Assembly: GCA_913757435.1 (NCBI GenBank) | Contig: CAJYDM010000002.1 | Coordinates: 434,001 to 498,000, forward strand | Source of the DNA: Syntrophomonas sp. DTU019 | GTDB lineage: Bacteria; Bacillota; Syntrophomonadia; Syntrophomonadales; Syntrophomonadaceae | Reading direction: 5' to 3' | DNA: 64,000 bases | Notes under the pieces: model-generated | What the model was told of the DNA's origin: nothing | The model's input: the letters and a program-made list of their open reading frames with translations, nothing else | Databases searched by the model: none | Shown here: in pieces, positions 1 through 8,606 of the stretch | Layout of the letters: each line of letters begins with the position of its first letter | Position numbering within the stretch: position 1 is the first letter of the stretch | Program-made: the position numbers and the translations under genes

Positions 1-1
1 A

Positions 2-349
2 CGCCTGGTCTTGCAGCTCAAAGAAAAGGGGCTGAATACCACCGCCATCAAACTGGCCCTGGAGACCGCCCAGGAAAACAGGATGGTTGAGGAAACCGGG
101 CTGGTCAATGTTACCCCCTCAGAGAATAATCTCAAAGAAATGGTGGGCATTGCAAAACGCATCGTAGAACAGAATGAGGAATTGATGCAGCAGAACCGCA
201 AGCTGGAAGAAAAGATGGCCCGGCTGGAGAAAAAAATCGATGAGCGCAACCTGGAGAGGGAGAAGAAAATAAATGAATTTCTCGACCTGTGGAAAGCGGA
301 ACAGGAAGGTAAGGGGCGCTCCTGGTTCTCCTGGCTGCGCGGTAAATAA
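2..349 (+). CDS. MerR/RacA-like coiled-coil DNA-binding protein, C-terminal part (5' truncated by window)
   Basis: The reading frame is open from base 2, so the gene starts outside the window; the TTG at 11 is probably internal. The visible 115 residues begin with a short helical segment, then a strongly charged coiled coil (roughly residues 45-95, many E/K/R/Q heptads) and end in an aromatic-basic tail SWFSWLRGK. This arrangement is typical of the C-terminal half (DUF3967 type) of MerR-fold proteins related to the chromosome-anchoring protein RacA and plasmid regulators, which carry the DNA-binding helix-turn-helix at the missing N-terminus. The family call is an inference from architecture only. 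It ends 15 bp before the convergent stop of the next gene. Confidence 0.5.
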   Translation, partial: RLVLQLKEKGLNTTAIKLALETAQENRMVEETGLVNVTPSENNLKEMVGIAKRIVEQNEELMQQNRKLEEKMARLEKKIDERNLEREKKINEFLDLWKAEQEGKGRSWFSWLRGK

Positions 350-363
350 TTGCTTAACCTGCA

Positions 364-1179
364 TTATGGTGCTGGTTTTTCCTGCATGAAACAAGGCTGT
401 TCACATTCGGCACAGGTCTGGCGCCTGATTTTGAGAGGTGAGACCTGATTGGCCTTTTTGGCCATCTGCAATACCTGACGACAATGCGCCTCATCGTTGC
501 ATTCTACTGCCAAAACGCTGGCCCCTTCCATTCCTCCCACCCCGCCTGCTGCTACCTGTACTGCTTGCGCACCGCTGAGTATTTTTATACTCTCGATTTC
601 GTTCACTATCATGGTGTTGGCCACAGTCAGATAACCGCACTTCAAGCCCAGATGCAACCTGCTGCGGACCGCACCCTGCATCCACCTCTCGGCAGTAATG
701 CAGCAGGGTATGAGTTTTTCCAGACCTATGGGAGCAATCCAGGTTATTCCCCGGGCTTTGATCGTGCCTACTGCCTGGCCTGCTGTCCCGCCACGATCAT
801 TTCCCAGCATTATGCCTATCAAGCCGGCCTGGTCGTAAGCGTTGGCCCCTTTGATAAAAACATCCCCGGCTTGCATACTGTCCAGGAAATCTAGCCAATC
901 AGCCTGGACTGGAACCCCTTTGTCCAAACACCAGGGCCCGACTCGGGACGATCTCGTGGTGATGCAGGCAACCCGTTGGGTAATGATGCCTGCCGCATAA
1001 GCCTCCAAGTCTTTGACTTCCACACCTAGCAAGGCTTTGGCCACCATTACATTGGTAGTTCCCGCCCCGATAATTATCTTCCCATTACTAAAGGCTTGCT
1101 GCACCTCGGGCAGCGCTGCCACCGCCTGTCCGATTATAGTCTTAGCCGCGGCCGGATGCAACGCCAGAGTAGTGATCAT
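364..1179 (-). CDS. Conserved-looking protein of unknown function with C-terminal Cys cluster
   Basis: I do not recognise this 271-residue protein. It starts at ATG 1179 behind AAGGATG. The N-terminal half has Gly-rich turns (IIIGAGTTNVMVAKALLG near residues 35-52) and DVFIKGANA near 105, reminiscent of Rossmann-like sugar-phosphate or eIF2B/DeoR-type folds, but not enough for a family call. The middle has a Gly-rich stretch (GGVGGMEGA). The C-terminus carries CAECEQPC, which could bind a metal or Fe-S cluster. No signal peptide or membrane segment is visible, so it is probably cytoplasmic. It stands alone, convergent with the coiled-coil gene and divergent from the MerR/TipAS regulator. Confidence 0.6.
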   Translation of the reverse strand: MITTLALHPAAAKTIIGQAVAALPEVQQAFSNGKIIIGAGTTNVMVAKALLGVEVKDLEAYAAGIITQRVACITTRSSRVGPWCLDKGVPVQADWLDFLDSMQAGDVFIKGANAYDQAGLIGIMLGNDRGGTAGQAVGTIKARGITWIAPIGLEKLIPCCITAERWMQGAVRSRLHLGLKCGYLTVANTMIVNEIESIKILSGAQAVQVAAGGVGGMEGASVLAVECNDEAHCRQVLQMAKKANQVSPLKIRRQTCAECEQPCFMQEKPAP

Positions 1180-1314
1180 AGTAATTATTCATCCTTTCCA
1201 GACAAAATCATTACTCAAATTATACCGTATTTATTCGGTTTGGTTCGGTTAAACAATGCGGCTGAATGAGTTTAGGCAAGCGTGATATACCATATAGTAC
1301 CATGAAAGATTCGG

Positions 1315-1345
1315 TTGACCTTAACGCAACGTAAGGGTGTATAGT
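1315..1345 (+). promoter_or_regulatory. MerR-type promoter/operator with 19-bp spacer
   Basis: TTGACC at 1315-1320 and TATAGT at 1340-1345 are separated by 19 bp, the overlong spacing characteristic of promoters activated by MerR proteins through DNA untwisting. The spacer carries an interrupted inverted repeat with CCTTA (1319-1323) and TAAGG (1332-1336) arms. It lies 25 bp upstream of the MerR/TipAS gene, so autoregulation is the natural reading. Confidence 0.7.
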
Positions 1346-1369
1346 GATTTCATGAGGAGGTGACAACAC

Positions 1370-2140
1370 ATGGAATATACGGTGCAGCGATTGAGTCGTC
1401 TGGCTGGAGTAAGTCCACGGACGCTGCGATACTACGACGAGATCGGTCTCTTAAAGCCAGCGCGCTTGAACTCGGCCGGGTACCGCATCTATGGACGGGA
1501 TGAGGTGGACCGCTTGCAGCACATCTTGCTATATAGGGAATTAGGCCTCGGTCTGGAGCAAATCGCAGCGATAATGTCTACTCCCGGTTTCGATGAGGTC
1601 GCCGCCCTGCAGGAACATCACCGCCAGTTGCTCAACCGCAGGCAGCAACTGGATCAGCTCATAACCAATATCGAAAAGACTATCGCTAGCCGAGAAGGGA
1701 GCATTGCTATGTCTGATGAAGAGAAATTCGAGGGTTTTAAACGCAAGCTGGTAGAGGACAACGAGAAGAAATATGGAGCAGAGGCTAGAGCCCGATACGG
1801 TGATCGGGAAGTCGAGGCCTCCAACCAGAAGGTGCTGGATATGACCCCTCAGCAAATGGCTGAAGTTGAGAAACTGACTGCCGATTTCAATAAGACTCTG
1901 CAAGAGGCGATGAAAACCGGCAATCCAGCCGGCGAACTGGCCCAGCGGGCTGCTGACCTGCACCGCCAGTGGCTGTGCTACTTTTGGAAGAGCTACAGCA
2001 AAGAGGCCCATGCTGGAGTGGTGCAGATGTATGTGGATGATCAACGCTTCACTGAACACTATGATAAGATTCAACCCGGGGCGGCGCAATTCTTGCGCGA
2101 AGCAGTATTGAGATATACCGGCATTGAGCAGCCGGATTAA
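1370..2140 (+). CDS. MerR-family transcriptional activator with TipAS ligand-binding domain
   Basis: A 256-residue cytoplasmic regulator. Residues 1-70 form the MerR winged helix-turn-helix (start YTVQRLSRLAGVSPRTLRYY, then DEIGLLKPAR and GYRIYGRDEVDRL). About 70-110 is the dimerisation coiled coil. Residues about 115-250 match the TipAS antibiotic-recognition domain, with the KYG..A..RYGD and HRQWLCYFW segments. TipA-type proteins bind thiopeptides or other drugs and activate their own and efflux or sequestration genes. ATG 1370 sits behind GAGGAGGTG at good spacing. The 19-bp-spacer promoter just upstream suggests autoactivation. No efflux gene is adjacent, so the regulon is not visible here. 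Confidence 0.9.
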   Translation: MEYTVQRLSRLAGVSPRTLRYYDEIGLLKPARLNSAGYRIYGRDEVDRLQHILLYRELGLGLEQIAAIMSTPGFDEVAALQEHHRQLLNRRQQLDQLITNIEKTIASREGSIAMSDEEKFEGFKRKLVEDNEKKYGAEARARYGDREVEASNQKVLDMTPQQMAEVEKLTADFNKTLQEAMKTGNPAGELAQRAADLHRQWLCYFWKSYSKEAHAGVVQMYVDDQRFTEHYDKIQPGAAQFLREAVLRYTGIEQPD

Positions 2141-2228
2141 GCATTGGCGAGCTTCACCAGCCAGGATTGACGGCCTGGTCCTTAACAGCATGCTGGTATG
2201 GGGATCAGGCCGCTAATTGTTGCGTATC

Positions 2229-3626
2229 TCAGGGATTCATTATCTGCAAGGCACAGAGCAGCCGGTAATAAGAGGCCTGGAGCTGGCCAAAGCAAGCGTC
2301 AGCAGAGTTCCCCGGGCTGGATTCTAATTGGTTTGTTAAGTGGGTTATTAAGGTCTTTATCAGTTCCTGGTCAACATTTTTATAGGCTGACAGGTATTTA
2401 GCCAGAGACAGCTGCCGGCTCGGCCAGTCGACCAGGATTTCTGTATCAACTCGGCTCACCGGGTCAGTTGTGAAGTTGATAAATATTTGTGAAGTGGACA
2501 CATCCAATTCGATGTTGAGCAGTTCATCTCCTCCCCAGCCCTGCTGATGCCAGTGCATCACCAGATCAGGAGCCGACCATTCTTCCATTTCAGCCCTGCC
2601 TGCTCGGTTTTGTGATGCATACAGCCTGATCTCAACTTCCTCTGGGGCTGTGGCCAGATTATAGTCGGAGCGCACTGCAAGCGAAGTGAGAATATACCTT
2701 TCACCTAAAGTGAGCTCCAAATTGACAGTATCAAAAGGTATTAATTCCAATACCGAGCCACCCTGCCCGGTCTGCTTTTCTAAGTAAAATTTGAAGGGAT
2801 AAATAAAGCTGATCTGGTCGGCCGCTTCCTGCCACAGGCAGTCCCCCACTGCGTGATAGGGATGTTCAGTCTCGCCCTGGTAAACAGGAACACCCGGAAA
2901 GAGATCTTCGATGTTCCTGAGCAGACCTGAGGTCCCAGAGTCACTGTTCAGCAGCAGGATGTTGTCCAGTCGCCAGCTGTGCTGGTCAAATAAGCCCAGC
3001 TTTTGGGCATGGGGTTTAACAATGGTATCTATGAAAAAATTGAGACTGCTCTCTTCAGCCAGCGGCAGCTCTGTTTCCAAAACCATCTGCGCTGGCCTCA
3101 CGGTGCTTAGGAAACTGAATTGAGCAGTCCCGGCGAAGCAATCTACTAGCAGTACATCCCCTTCCAGCAGCGTCTCCGGATTCAAGGCACGATAGCCTAT
3201 GAAGGCTGCCAGTGGCTGAGGCAGGAGATATGAGGAGGTTTCCGGGAAGGTGTGCTGCAGTGCTCTCGAAAGGATCTGCCGCTCTTTTAGCCCCAGGCAA
3301 TTGGGAATTGAAACGGTAACGGATTCGATCGGCTCATTTGCATGTGGCGGCAGGTAATTTTGCAGATGTTTTAAGTAGGCTGACCACATGAGTTCAGACT
3401 GTAGGCAATCCCAGGCTGGCCCTAAGCTGCTCCTCCCAGCTGGCAGGGATGTGCCGGACTGGTGGTTGACTAGGTGGCCTTCCAGGCTGAGACCCTGTAA
3501 GGCAGGCTGATGAGGGATTACACTGATGAATGGCTGCGGCCGATCACCGCCTCCGTATATTAAAGGGCCTTCGCTGTAGGCTGCGATTGTGGAAGAAACA
3601 GTGCCGATATCAATACCCAGTCTCAT
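2229..3626 (-). CDS. Divergent short Hsp70-like ATPase
   Basis: A 465-residue protein with the Hsp70/actin fold in a divergent form. Visible motifs: phosphate-1 loop GIDIGTVSSTIAAY at the N-terminus (DnaK has [12 protein letters not shown]); connect-1 region SIPNCLGLKERQ followed by QPLAAFIGY (Dna[12 protein letters not shown] and [10 protein letters not shown]); a degenerate phosphate-2 motif VDCFAGTAQFSF in place of [10 protein letters not shown]; and an adenosine-type end AVGDCL. About 150 residues follow, rich in beta strands like a substrate-binding sandwich; the helical lid is short or absent. It is last in a four-gene minus-strand operon, with its ATG 1 nt after the preceding stop and AGGAGGTT as RBS. 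True dnaK is elsewhere in the window (57291), so this is a specialised paralogue. Loss of the GGG in phosphate-2 raises doubt about ATP turnover. Confidence 0.75.
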   Translation of the reverse strand: MRLGIDIGTVSSTIAAYSEGPLIYGGGDRPQPFISVIPHQPALQGLSLEGHLVNHQSGTSLPAGRSSLGPAWDCLQSELMWSAYLKHLQNYLPPHANEPIESVTVSIPNCLGLKERQILSRALQHTFPETSSYLLPQPLAAFIGYRALNPETLLEGDVLLVDCFAGTAQFSFLSTVRPAQMVLETELPLAEESSLNFFIDTIVKPHAQKLGLFDQHSWRLDNILLLNSDSGTSGLLRNIEDLFPGVPVYQGETEHPYHAVGDCLWQEAADQISFIYPFKFYLEKQTGQGGSVLELIPFDTVNLELTLGERYILTSLAVRSDYNLATAPEEVEIRLYASQNRAGRAEMEEWSAPDLVMHWHQQGWGGDELLNIELDVSTSQIFINFTTDPVSRVDTEILVDWPSRQLSLAKYLSAYKNVDQELIKTLITHLTNQLESSPGNSADACFGQLQASYYRLLCALQIMNP

Positions 3627-3627
3627 C

Positions 3628-5181
3628 TCAAACCTCCTGAGCCGAAGGCTGCCGGGTCAGAATCATAAATGGAATCTCCACCTGTTCTTCATTGAGTACC
3701 TGGATGATGAACAGGTCTCCTTCCTCATGGAGGATGGTGTAGTCGGGCCGGGAGGTATCAGTTCGCGGTTCCCACCTGGCCTGCTCCAACAGGTGAATAT
3801 AATCGGAGGGGAATGCCTGTCCGTTTTGCAGAGGAACCTTTACCAGCCGGACTCCCATGTCCTTCCAGGTGCGGGCTACATTGCGCGGCGCCAGCAGCCG
3901 ATCCAGGTCTGATTTCAGCTGCCCCAGATGGGCCAGCTGAGTCTCAGCCAGGGTTCGCATCCGTTCCACCTGATCCTGATTATAAGCTGAACGCCGCCTG
4001 GCCGTTTCTATCATGCTGAGCTGGTGAGAAAGCATGGAAATAGCCCCTCTGGCCTGGTGTAACAGAGCATTAAGGTGAGGCGTCTGGCGAACCTCGGCTT
4101 CATTGCTCATACTGCGCAGGAAAGGCGACCAGAAAGCCAGCCATTCCCTGACCTGAACCAGGATCTGGTAACTCGGTTCGGGGTTATGCTGCAGGGCGGT
4201 TGTGAGCTGGCCTAACTGGTTAAGAGCGAATTCCACATCGCGCAGCGATTCCTGCAGACTTTCGGCTGAGGTTGGGCCCATAAACATCAAGGAACTTAAC
4301 TCTGCACCTGGGGACAGCTGGTTTGAGGCCCGCAGTTGTAAAAACTTCTGCCAGCCCTTCAAGCGTTCCAGTATCAGAGCTTTTATATCAGCAGCAGTCT
4401 GCTCCGATAACAGGGCCTGGCAGTAGAGTGACAACTCCAGGGTGAACTGGCCAGTGATCCAGGCGCTTATGGGATCGTCGCTGTCATTAGCTGCTTTCAG
4501 GTGTTTGATACGCTGCTGCATATCCATGGCCAACCTGGTCTGCCCGGCTTGATTATTTAGCACTGGGCTGTTAAGCAATGCTATCAGATAGGTCACCTCG
4601 CTGATCGCCTGGATGAGTGCGCGGGGGCAGCGAGCCGGCCCCTGAAAAGGCGCTTCGGCTACATTCAGGATAGCGGCATAGCCGGGGTATTGAGCCAGGT
4701 AGCTCATCAGTTCCTGGTCCTCCAGATATGGAACTATTCTTAACAAATAAGTCTGCAGAGACTGCAATTGATGCTCCAGATCAGTCAGAACCAACAATAA
4801 CTCAGTGCCCTGACGCATAGTTTCTTCTTGCATCAGTCGGGCTTCCTGCTCATTTATATGGAAGAAAACCTGAATGCTCTGCAAAAGGGTTTTTAGCAGG
4901 TTGTGTAAACGGGTATACCGCTTTAAGGTGGACATGATATTGGTTTCCAGAACCCCTTGCTGCTGGGAGAGCATGAGCAGTTCCTTGACCTCTTGATGCC
5001 AGCGCTGCTGGTATAGGGGCAGATAATGCTCCAGGAAACTCTGGTAATAGAAGCTGTTTATGTGCAAGAGGTATTGATCTATATCAGCCTCGCCAGGTAT
5101 CTTTGCCATGGTGCTTTGGGCGTCAACTTCCCGCCGCAGGCGAGCCAGCAATTCTTCTAGTATCTGAGTATAGGCCTGCAT
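3628..5181 (-). CDS. Unknown large helical protein of the Hsp70-like operon
   Basis: A 517-residue protein I do not recognise. It is almost wholly alpha-helical, with Gln/Leu/Glu-rich stretches predicting coiled coils (around residues 55-150 and again around 385-420, just before a small beta-rich C-terminal domain of about 80 residues, VRLVKVPLQNG to FMILTRQP). A long helix followed by a small beta domain is faintly GrpE-like in outline, but I see no GrpE sequence motif. No signal peptide or membrane segment. Third gene of the operon, 23 bp after its upstream neighbour and 1 nt before the Hsp70-like gene, so co-translation and a physical partnership with that ATPase are likely inferences. Confidence 0.6.
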   Translation of the reverse strand: MQAYTQILEELLARLRREVDAQSTMAKIPGEADIDQYLLHINSFYYQSFLEHYLPLYQQRWHQEVKELLMLSQQQGVLETNIMSTLKRYTRLHNLLKTLLQSIQVFFHINEQEARLMQEETMRQGTELLLVLTDLEHQLQSLQTYLLRIVPYLEDQELMSYLAQYPGYAAILNVAEAPFQGPARCPRALIQAISEVTYLIALLNSPVLNNQAGQTRLAMDMQQRIKHLKAANDSDDPISAWITGQFTLELSLYCQALLSEQTAADIKALILERLKGWQKFLQLRASNQLSPGAELSSLMFMGPTSAESLQESLRDVEFALNQLGQLTTALQHNPEPSYQILVQVREWLAFWSPFLRSMSNEAEVRQTPHLNALLHQARGAISMLSHQLSMIETARRRSAYNQDQVERMRTLAETQLAHLGQLKSDLDRLLAPRNVARTWKDMGVRLVKVPLQNGQAFPSDYIHLLEQARWEPRTDTSRPDYTILHEEGDLFIIQVLNEEQVEIPFMILTRQPSAQEV

Positions 5182-5204
5182 ATCGACTACATTGGAATCC
5201 AGTT

Positions 5205-6635
5205 TTATCGCACCCCCAAAAATGCACCTGCCAGTATATTGCGCTCCCAGATACGGTCACGCTGTTTGAACAGATCCGGCCGATGCTGTAATTCGAATTG
5301 CAGGTCGTCTCCCTGCAGTTCACTCATCCGTGACAGGAGACGATCCCCCGCCTGCCTGTCGCCATGGTCAAGATACCTGCTTAACTGCTCCCATAAGCGA
5401 GCATTAAAAAATATCGCACTCGGCACCCAGGCCCACATTTCCTGGCAGAGGGACATTAGCCAGGTACAGCTTTGCTTATTTAGACCGGATTCAAAGCTGC
5501 GATTCACCCATAGCGCACACATAGCCAGGGTAAAGGCTTGCTGTGGCTGGGCTTGTTTGAGGCTGTCAACCAGTTGGCGCATTAACCCCAGTCTAATCAT
5601 GCCCTCGGCATCGAACCAGGCTTGCTGTTCCTGGTTCAGCTCGCGGCTGATTTGCAGCAGCCATAGTCTGAGGGAGGCCACAATAGCTGGCCCAGAGGGG
5701 CTGTCCGATTGCAGCCGCTCCAATATCCCCAGGCTGGTATAGGTGGGAGCATGGTCGGGAAACAGGGGAAAATAGCGCTTGTGTATAGAACGGTAGGCTG
5801 CCGCGGCTGATGGGCCATGCTCCAGCATGGCGTATGCCGGTGCCACCTTGAGCAGTAGTCGCGACCACCGTTTATATAGCCGATTACCGGCTTCAAGCCC
5901 TTTGAAGCGACCCTTTTTAACCCCATCCTCATAGGCTTCGAGCAGAATAGCCATGCTGTCAGGCACCAATCCGGCTTCAAATATAGCCTCGGCTGTCTCT
6001 ATGACCTGGAGCATATGATCTGTTCCTGGATGGTTTTGTATATCCCGACTGCACATACTGCTCATCTGTAAAGCTTGTAACAAACACTTATTTTTATCGC
6101 CATACAGGCCGGGCAGAGTATTTTCCGAGAGGCGGTTCAAAACCGTGCCATACAACTCTTTAGCCTCAGTATGTGCCGGGGCTTTTAGCAGTTGGCGCAG
6201 GCTGGGGTTGGCGGTCCGGGACATCAAATAATGACTGGCTTCCTGACTCAGGCTTTCAGCGATGGCGCTATACCAGGGGGATAGTTCCTCGCGGTATAAG
6301 CTGACCAAAAACTGTAATTCCACCGGGCGGGGCCGGTAGAGCAATAAATACCAGGGAAGGAACTCGAGAAAGCCCTGTATGACAACTGGCGGTGAAGTTG
6401 TCAGCCACTTCAGTATGGGCATTTTGTTCATATTGTGGAATAAGGCCACATACAGGTCACGGCTTCTGCCGCAATAGAACCAGGCTCGTACCAAAAGGTC
6501 CACTTCTTCAGGGCGGTTTAAAACCATGTCTGCCGGATTGAGCTGCGAATCGCGTATTTCCCGACGTTCTGCCAGTTCCTGTCCCCATAGCTGAAATAGG
6601 TCTATTGCTTTATCGGCACGGTTCTCAGCTTTCAT
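5205..6635 (-). CDS. Unknown helical-repeat-like protein of the Hsp70-like operon
   Basis: A 476-residue protein of unknown function. The frame is open to an ATG at 6659, but the ATG at 6635 is preceded by GGAAGGAG at good spacing and is preferred; it overlaps the upstream gene by 11 bp, indicating translational coupling. The sequence is rich in Leu, Ala, Trp and Gln with amphipathic helices throughout, resembling TPR/HEAT-like solenoids without a clear repeat register. There is no Walker, Cys-cluster or membrane motif. Its position second in the operon, between two other unknowns and upstream of the Hsp70-like gene, suggests a scaffold or client-recognition role, which is inference only. Confidence 0.6.
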   Translation of the reverse strand: MKAENRADKAIDLFQLWGQELAERREIRDSQLNPADMVLNRPEEVDLLVRAWFYCGRSRDLYVALFHNMNKMPILKWLTTSPPVVIQGFLEFLPWYLLLYRPRPVELQFLVSLYREELSPWYSAIAESLSQEASHYLMSRTANPSLRQLLKAPAHTEAKELYGTVLNRLSENTLPGLYGDKNKCLLQALQMSSMCSRDIQNHPGTDHMLQVIETAEAIFEAGLVPDSMAILLEAYEDGVKKGRFKGLEAGNRLYKRWSRLLLKVAPAYAMLEHGPSAAAAYRSIHKRYFPLFPDHAPTYTSLGILERLQSDSPSGPAIVASLRLWLLQISRELNQEQQAWFDAEGMIRLGLMRQLVDSLKQAQPQQAFTLAMCALWVNRSFESGLNKQSCTWLMSLCQEMWAWVPSAIFFNARLWEQLSRYLDHGDRQAGDRLLSRMSELQGDDLQFELQHRPDLFKQRDRIWERNILAGAFLGVR

Positions 6636-7341
6636 GCGGTTCTCCTTCCGGCAAGCCATACAAGGCCAGATTCATCAAGCGGCAGGCCTCACCGGCCTTA
6701 GCCCAGTTCGATTCGGTCAGGTAAATATAGAAATAGATGGATTTCTCTTTATTGGTAAAAATGCCTCCCAGGCGGTCTGCTGCCACGACTTCTATACGGT
6801 CCTGTTTGGCTTTATGTACGGTCAGATACCTTATACTCTGCAGCCGGGTGATGAAACTGAAACGGCTCAAACGATCGAAATGGGCCTTTAAGCCGGGCTC
6901 TTTGAAGGGGTTGCGGTCTTCGAACAGCATGACCACCTCGCCATCATGGGGAGGGGGCAGTTCGTTAAGGCGCTCCGGCTTCATCGCCATTTGGTCCACG
7001 ATCTCATAGAACAAGCGGCCTTCGGCTTGCATTTCTGAACAGGCCTTGAGAAAAGGCTGGTAAGGGGTTGGAAAGTACTGCCATTGCACCGGACGCTGCT
7101 GGGCATATATCAACAGTTCCGGCTCTCTTGCCAACAAAGAGATCACATCACCCAGAGTGTATTCGAATTCGGGAAGGTAAGTGGCATATTGCTCATGGAG
7201 CACCCTGCTGTATCTGCGGTGAAACACCTGATAGGAAAATGAAGAATGGACCTGCAAATGTCTAATGTAGTCCATCAGGTTTTTGTATTCATCCTGGCAC
7301 AGCTCCTGCTGCCGCAGCAGTTTCTTCAAAATGGCCCGCAT
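6625..7341 (-). CDS. Unknown first gene of the Hsp70-like operon
   Basis: A 238-residue soluble protein, unrecognised. It begins with a basic amphipathic helix (MRAILKKLLRQQELCQDEYKNL), then an aromatic-rich helical region, and ends with a compact mixed segment (VVAADRLGGIFTNKEKSIYFYIYLTESNW) that looks like a small alpha/beta domain. ATG 7341 follows a GAGGG element. It overlaps the next gene by 11 bp. As first cistron it is presumably made in similar amounts to the three downstream proteins. No homology-based function can be assigned from the sequence alone. Confidence 0.6.
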   Translation of the reverse strand: MRAILKKLLRQQELCQDEYKNLMDYIRHLQVHSSFSYQVFHRRYSRVLHEQYATYLPEFEYTLGDVISLLAREPELLIYAQQRPVQWQYFPTPYQPFLKACSEMQAEGRLFYEIVDQMAMKPERLNELPPPHDGEVVMLFEDRNPFKEPGLKAHFDRLSRFSFITRLQSIRYLTVHKAKQDRIEVVAADRLGGIFTNKEKSIYFYIYLTESNWAKAGEACRLMNLALYGLPEGEPHES

Positions 7342-7558
7342 ATGATGCCCTCAATACTTTTTTACTATTTTACCGCAAAGCTTAATGGAAATCCGTATTT
7401 ATATCCTGGATGGCGGTGAGGAACGATTCGTCTTCAACATGCCTGGCTGATGAAGGTCTATCTTTGAGCAGGGGGCATCTGCTTGCCGTATGTCCAGCCG
7501 CAGCTTGATGCCGTTTTCTGCATATCACTATGATAGAATAATGTTAGAGGTGATGTTA

Positions 7559-7942
7559 ATGCAAGTTAAGGACATCATGACCAAGGCGGTGGTCAGTGTA
7601 GAAAGCCGTAAAACGCTGAACCATGCCCTGGAACTTATGGTGGAGAACAATATCCGCCGCCTGCCGGTTCTGTCTCAAGGCAGTTTGATCGGCATGATCG
7701 TACAGCATGATATAGAAAAAGCACTGCGCTCACCTGAATTCGTGGGTGATAGCCCGGTTGACTGGGTCATGACCAAAACGGTGATCACCGTACCGGCCCA
7801 GGCCGATCTGACTGAAGCCATCGACCTTCTGCTGAAGCATAAGATCAGCGGAATACCGGTAATTGAAGGCGGTGCCATGGTGGGGATAATAAGCGAGACG
7901 GATATACTGCAGCTCTGCAAAACATTATTAGAAAGGCCGTAA
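7559..7942 (+). CDS. CBS-domain pair protein
   Basis: A 127-residue cytoplasmic protein made of two tandem CBS domains: VKDIMTKAVVSV...LPVLSQGSLIGMIVQHDI and VDWVMTKTVITVPAQ...GIPVIEGGAMVGIISETDI. Such stand-alone Bateman modules bind adenine nucleotides or S-adenosylmethionine and modulate partner proteins. The frame is open further upstream, but ATG 7559 has AGAGGTG at 6-nt spacing and begins right at the first CBS strand, so it is chosen. It is the first of three co-directional genes; the next starts 55 bp downstream. The ligand and partner are not shown by the sequence. Confidence 0.85.
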   Translation: MQVKDIMTKAVVSVESRKTLNHALELMVENNIRRLPVLSQGSLIGMIVQHDIEKALRSPEFVGDSPVDWVMTKTVITVPAQADLTEAIDLLLKHKISGIPVIEGGAMVGIISETDILQLCKTLLERP

Positions 7943-7997
7943 AGCAAGACCGAATCCAGCTGTTGGGGCGGCCATTTTATTTGAACTGGGGTTTAAG

Positions 7998-8606
7998 ATG
8001 AAGCAGGCTTTCAATATTTGGATATTTCCGCTGTTGACCTTACTGGCAGGTCTGGCCATTTTCATTAATCATCAAGAGATCATAACTTCTGCCCATGGGG
8101 CTACCAGCACTTATATCAACAGCGCACGGTCAGGCAATATCGGCTATGGCAATCCCCAGCAGGCCCACAACAGCATCTCCTTTGAGGGCTTGGAGCCGGG
8201 GGATATTATATTGGGCGCATACCCCGACTGCGCCTACGGATATTACTCACATGCTGCTATGTATGTCGGCTCTGGACAGATTATTGAGGGCTATGCTGAT
8301 CTGGGGATTACCCTGCAGCCTGTAGATCATTTCCGCGAATACCCTCAAATTTGTATTTTGCGGGTCGAGGCTGATAAGGCCCTCAAACAGGCTGCGGTCG
8401 ATTATGCGCTGCGGCAGCTGGATGAGGTGTTTTATCCGGTGGCCTTTAAATCTGGGGACAGAAGCTGGAATTGCAGCAAGATCATGTGGAAAGCTTATCA
8501 GACCCAGGGATTGGATTTCGACACTACCGGGGATTTATGGGTGCCCCCGGATATTTTTTATCACAGCCCCTATGTCAGTGTAATCAGGGAAGGGGGGCAG
8601 TTATGA
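7998..8606 (+). CDS. YiiX/YaeF-type permuted papain-like hydrolase, membrane-anchored or exported
   Basis: A 202-residue protein with an N-terminal signal/anchor helix (residues 6-23, FNIWIFPLLTLLAGLAIFI). The rest matches the permuted NlpC/P60 (YiiX/YaeF) fold: GDIILG at about 72, the His motif SHAAMYVG at about 92 and the Cys motif NCSKIMWKAY at about 160. In this fold the circular permutation puts His before Cys. Family members are cysteine peptidases, amidases or lipid hydrolases acting at the envelope. Its TGA overlaps the next ATG (ATGA), so it is coupled to the small membrane protein. The substrate is unknown. Confidence 0.75.
   Translation: MKQAFNIWIFPLLTLLAGLAIFINHQEIITSAHGATSTYINSARSGNIGYGNPQQAHNSISFEGLEPGDIILGAYPDCAYGYYSHAAMYVGSGQIIEGYADLGITLQPVDHFREYPQICILRVEADKALKQAAVDYALRQLDEVFYPVAFKSGDRSWNCSKIMWKAYQTQGLDFDTTGDLWVPPDIFYHSPYVSVIREGGQL

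Noticed and set aside
3628-5181. GrpE as identity of the 517-residue operon protein
   Set aside because: It is far longer than GrpE and shows no GrpE motif; only the vague helix-then-beta layout is shared.
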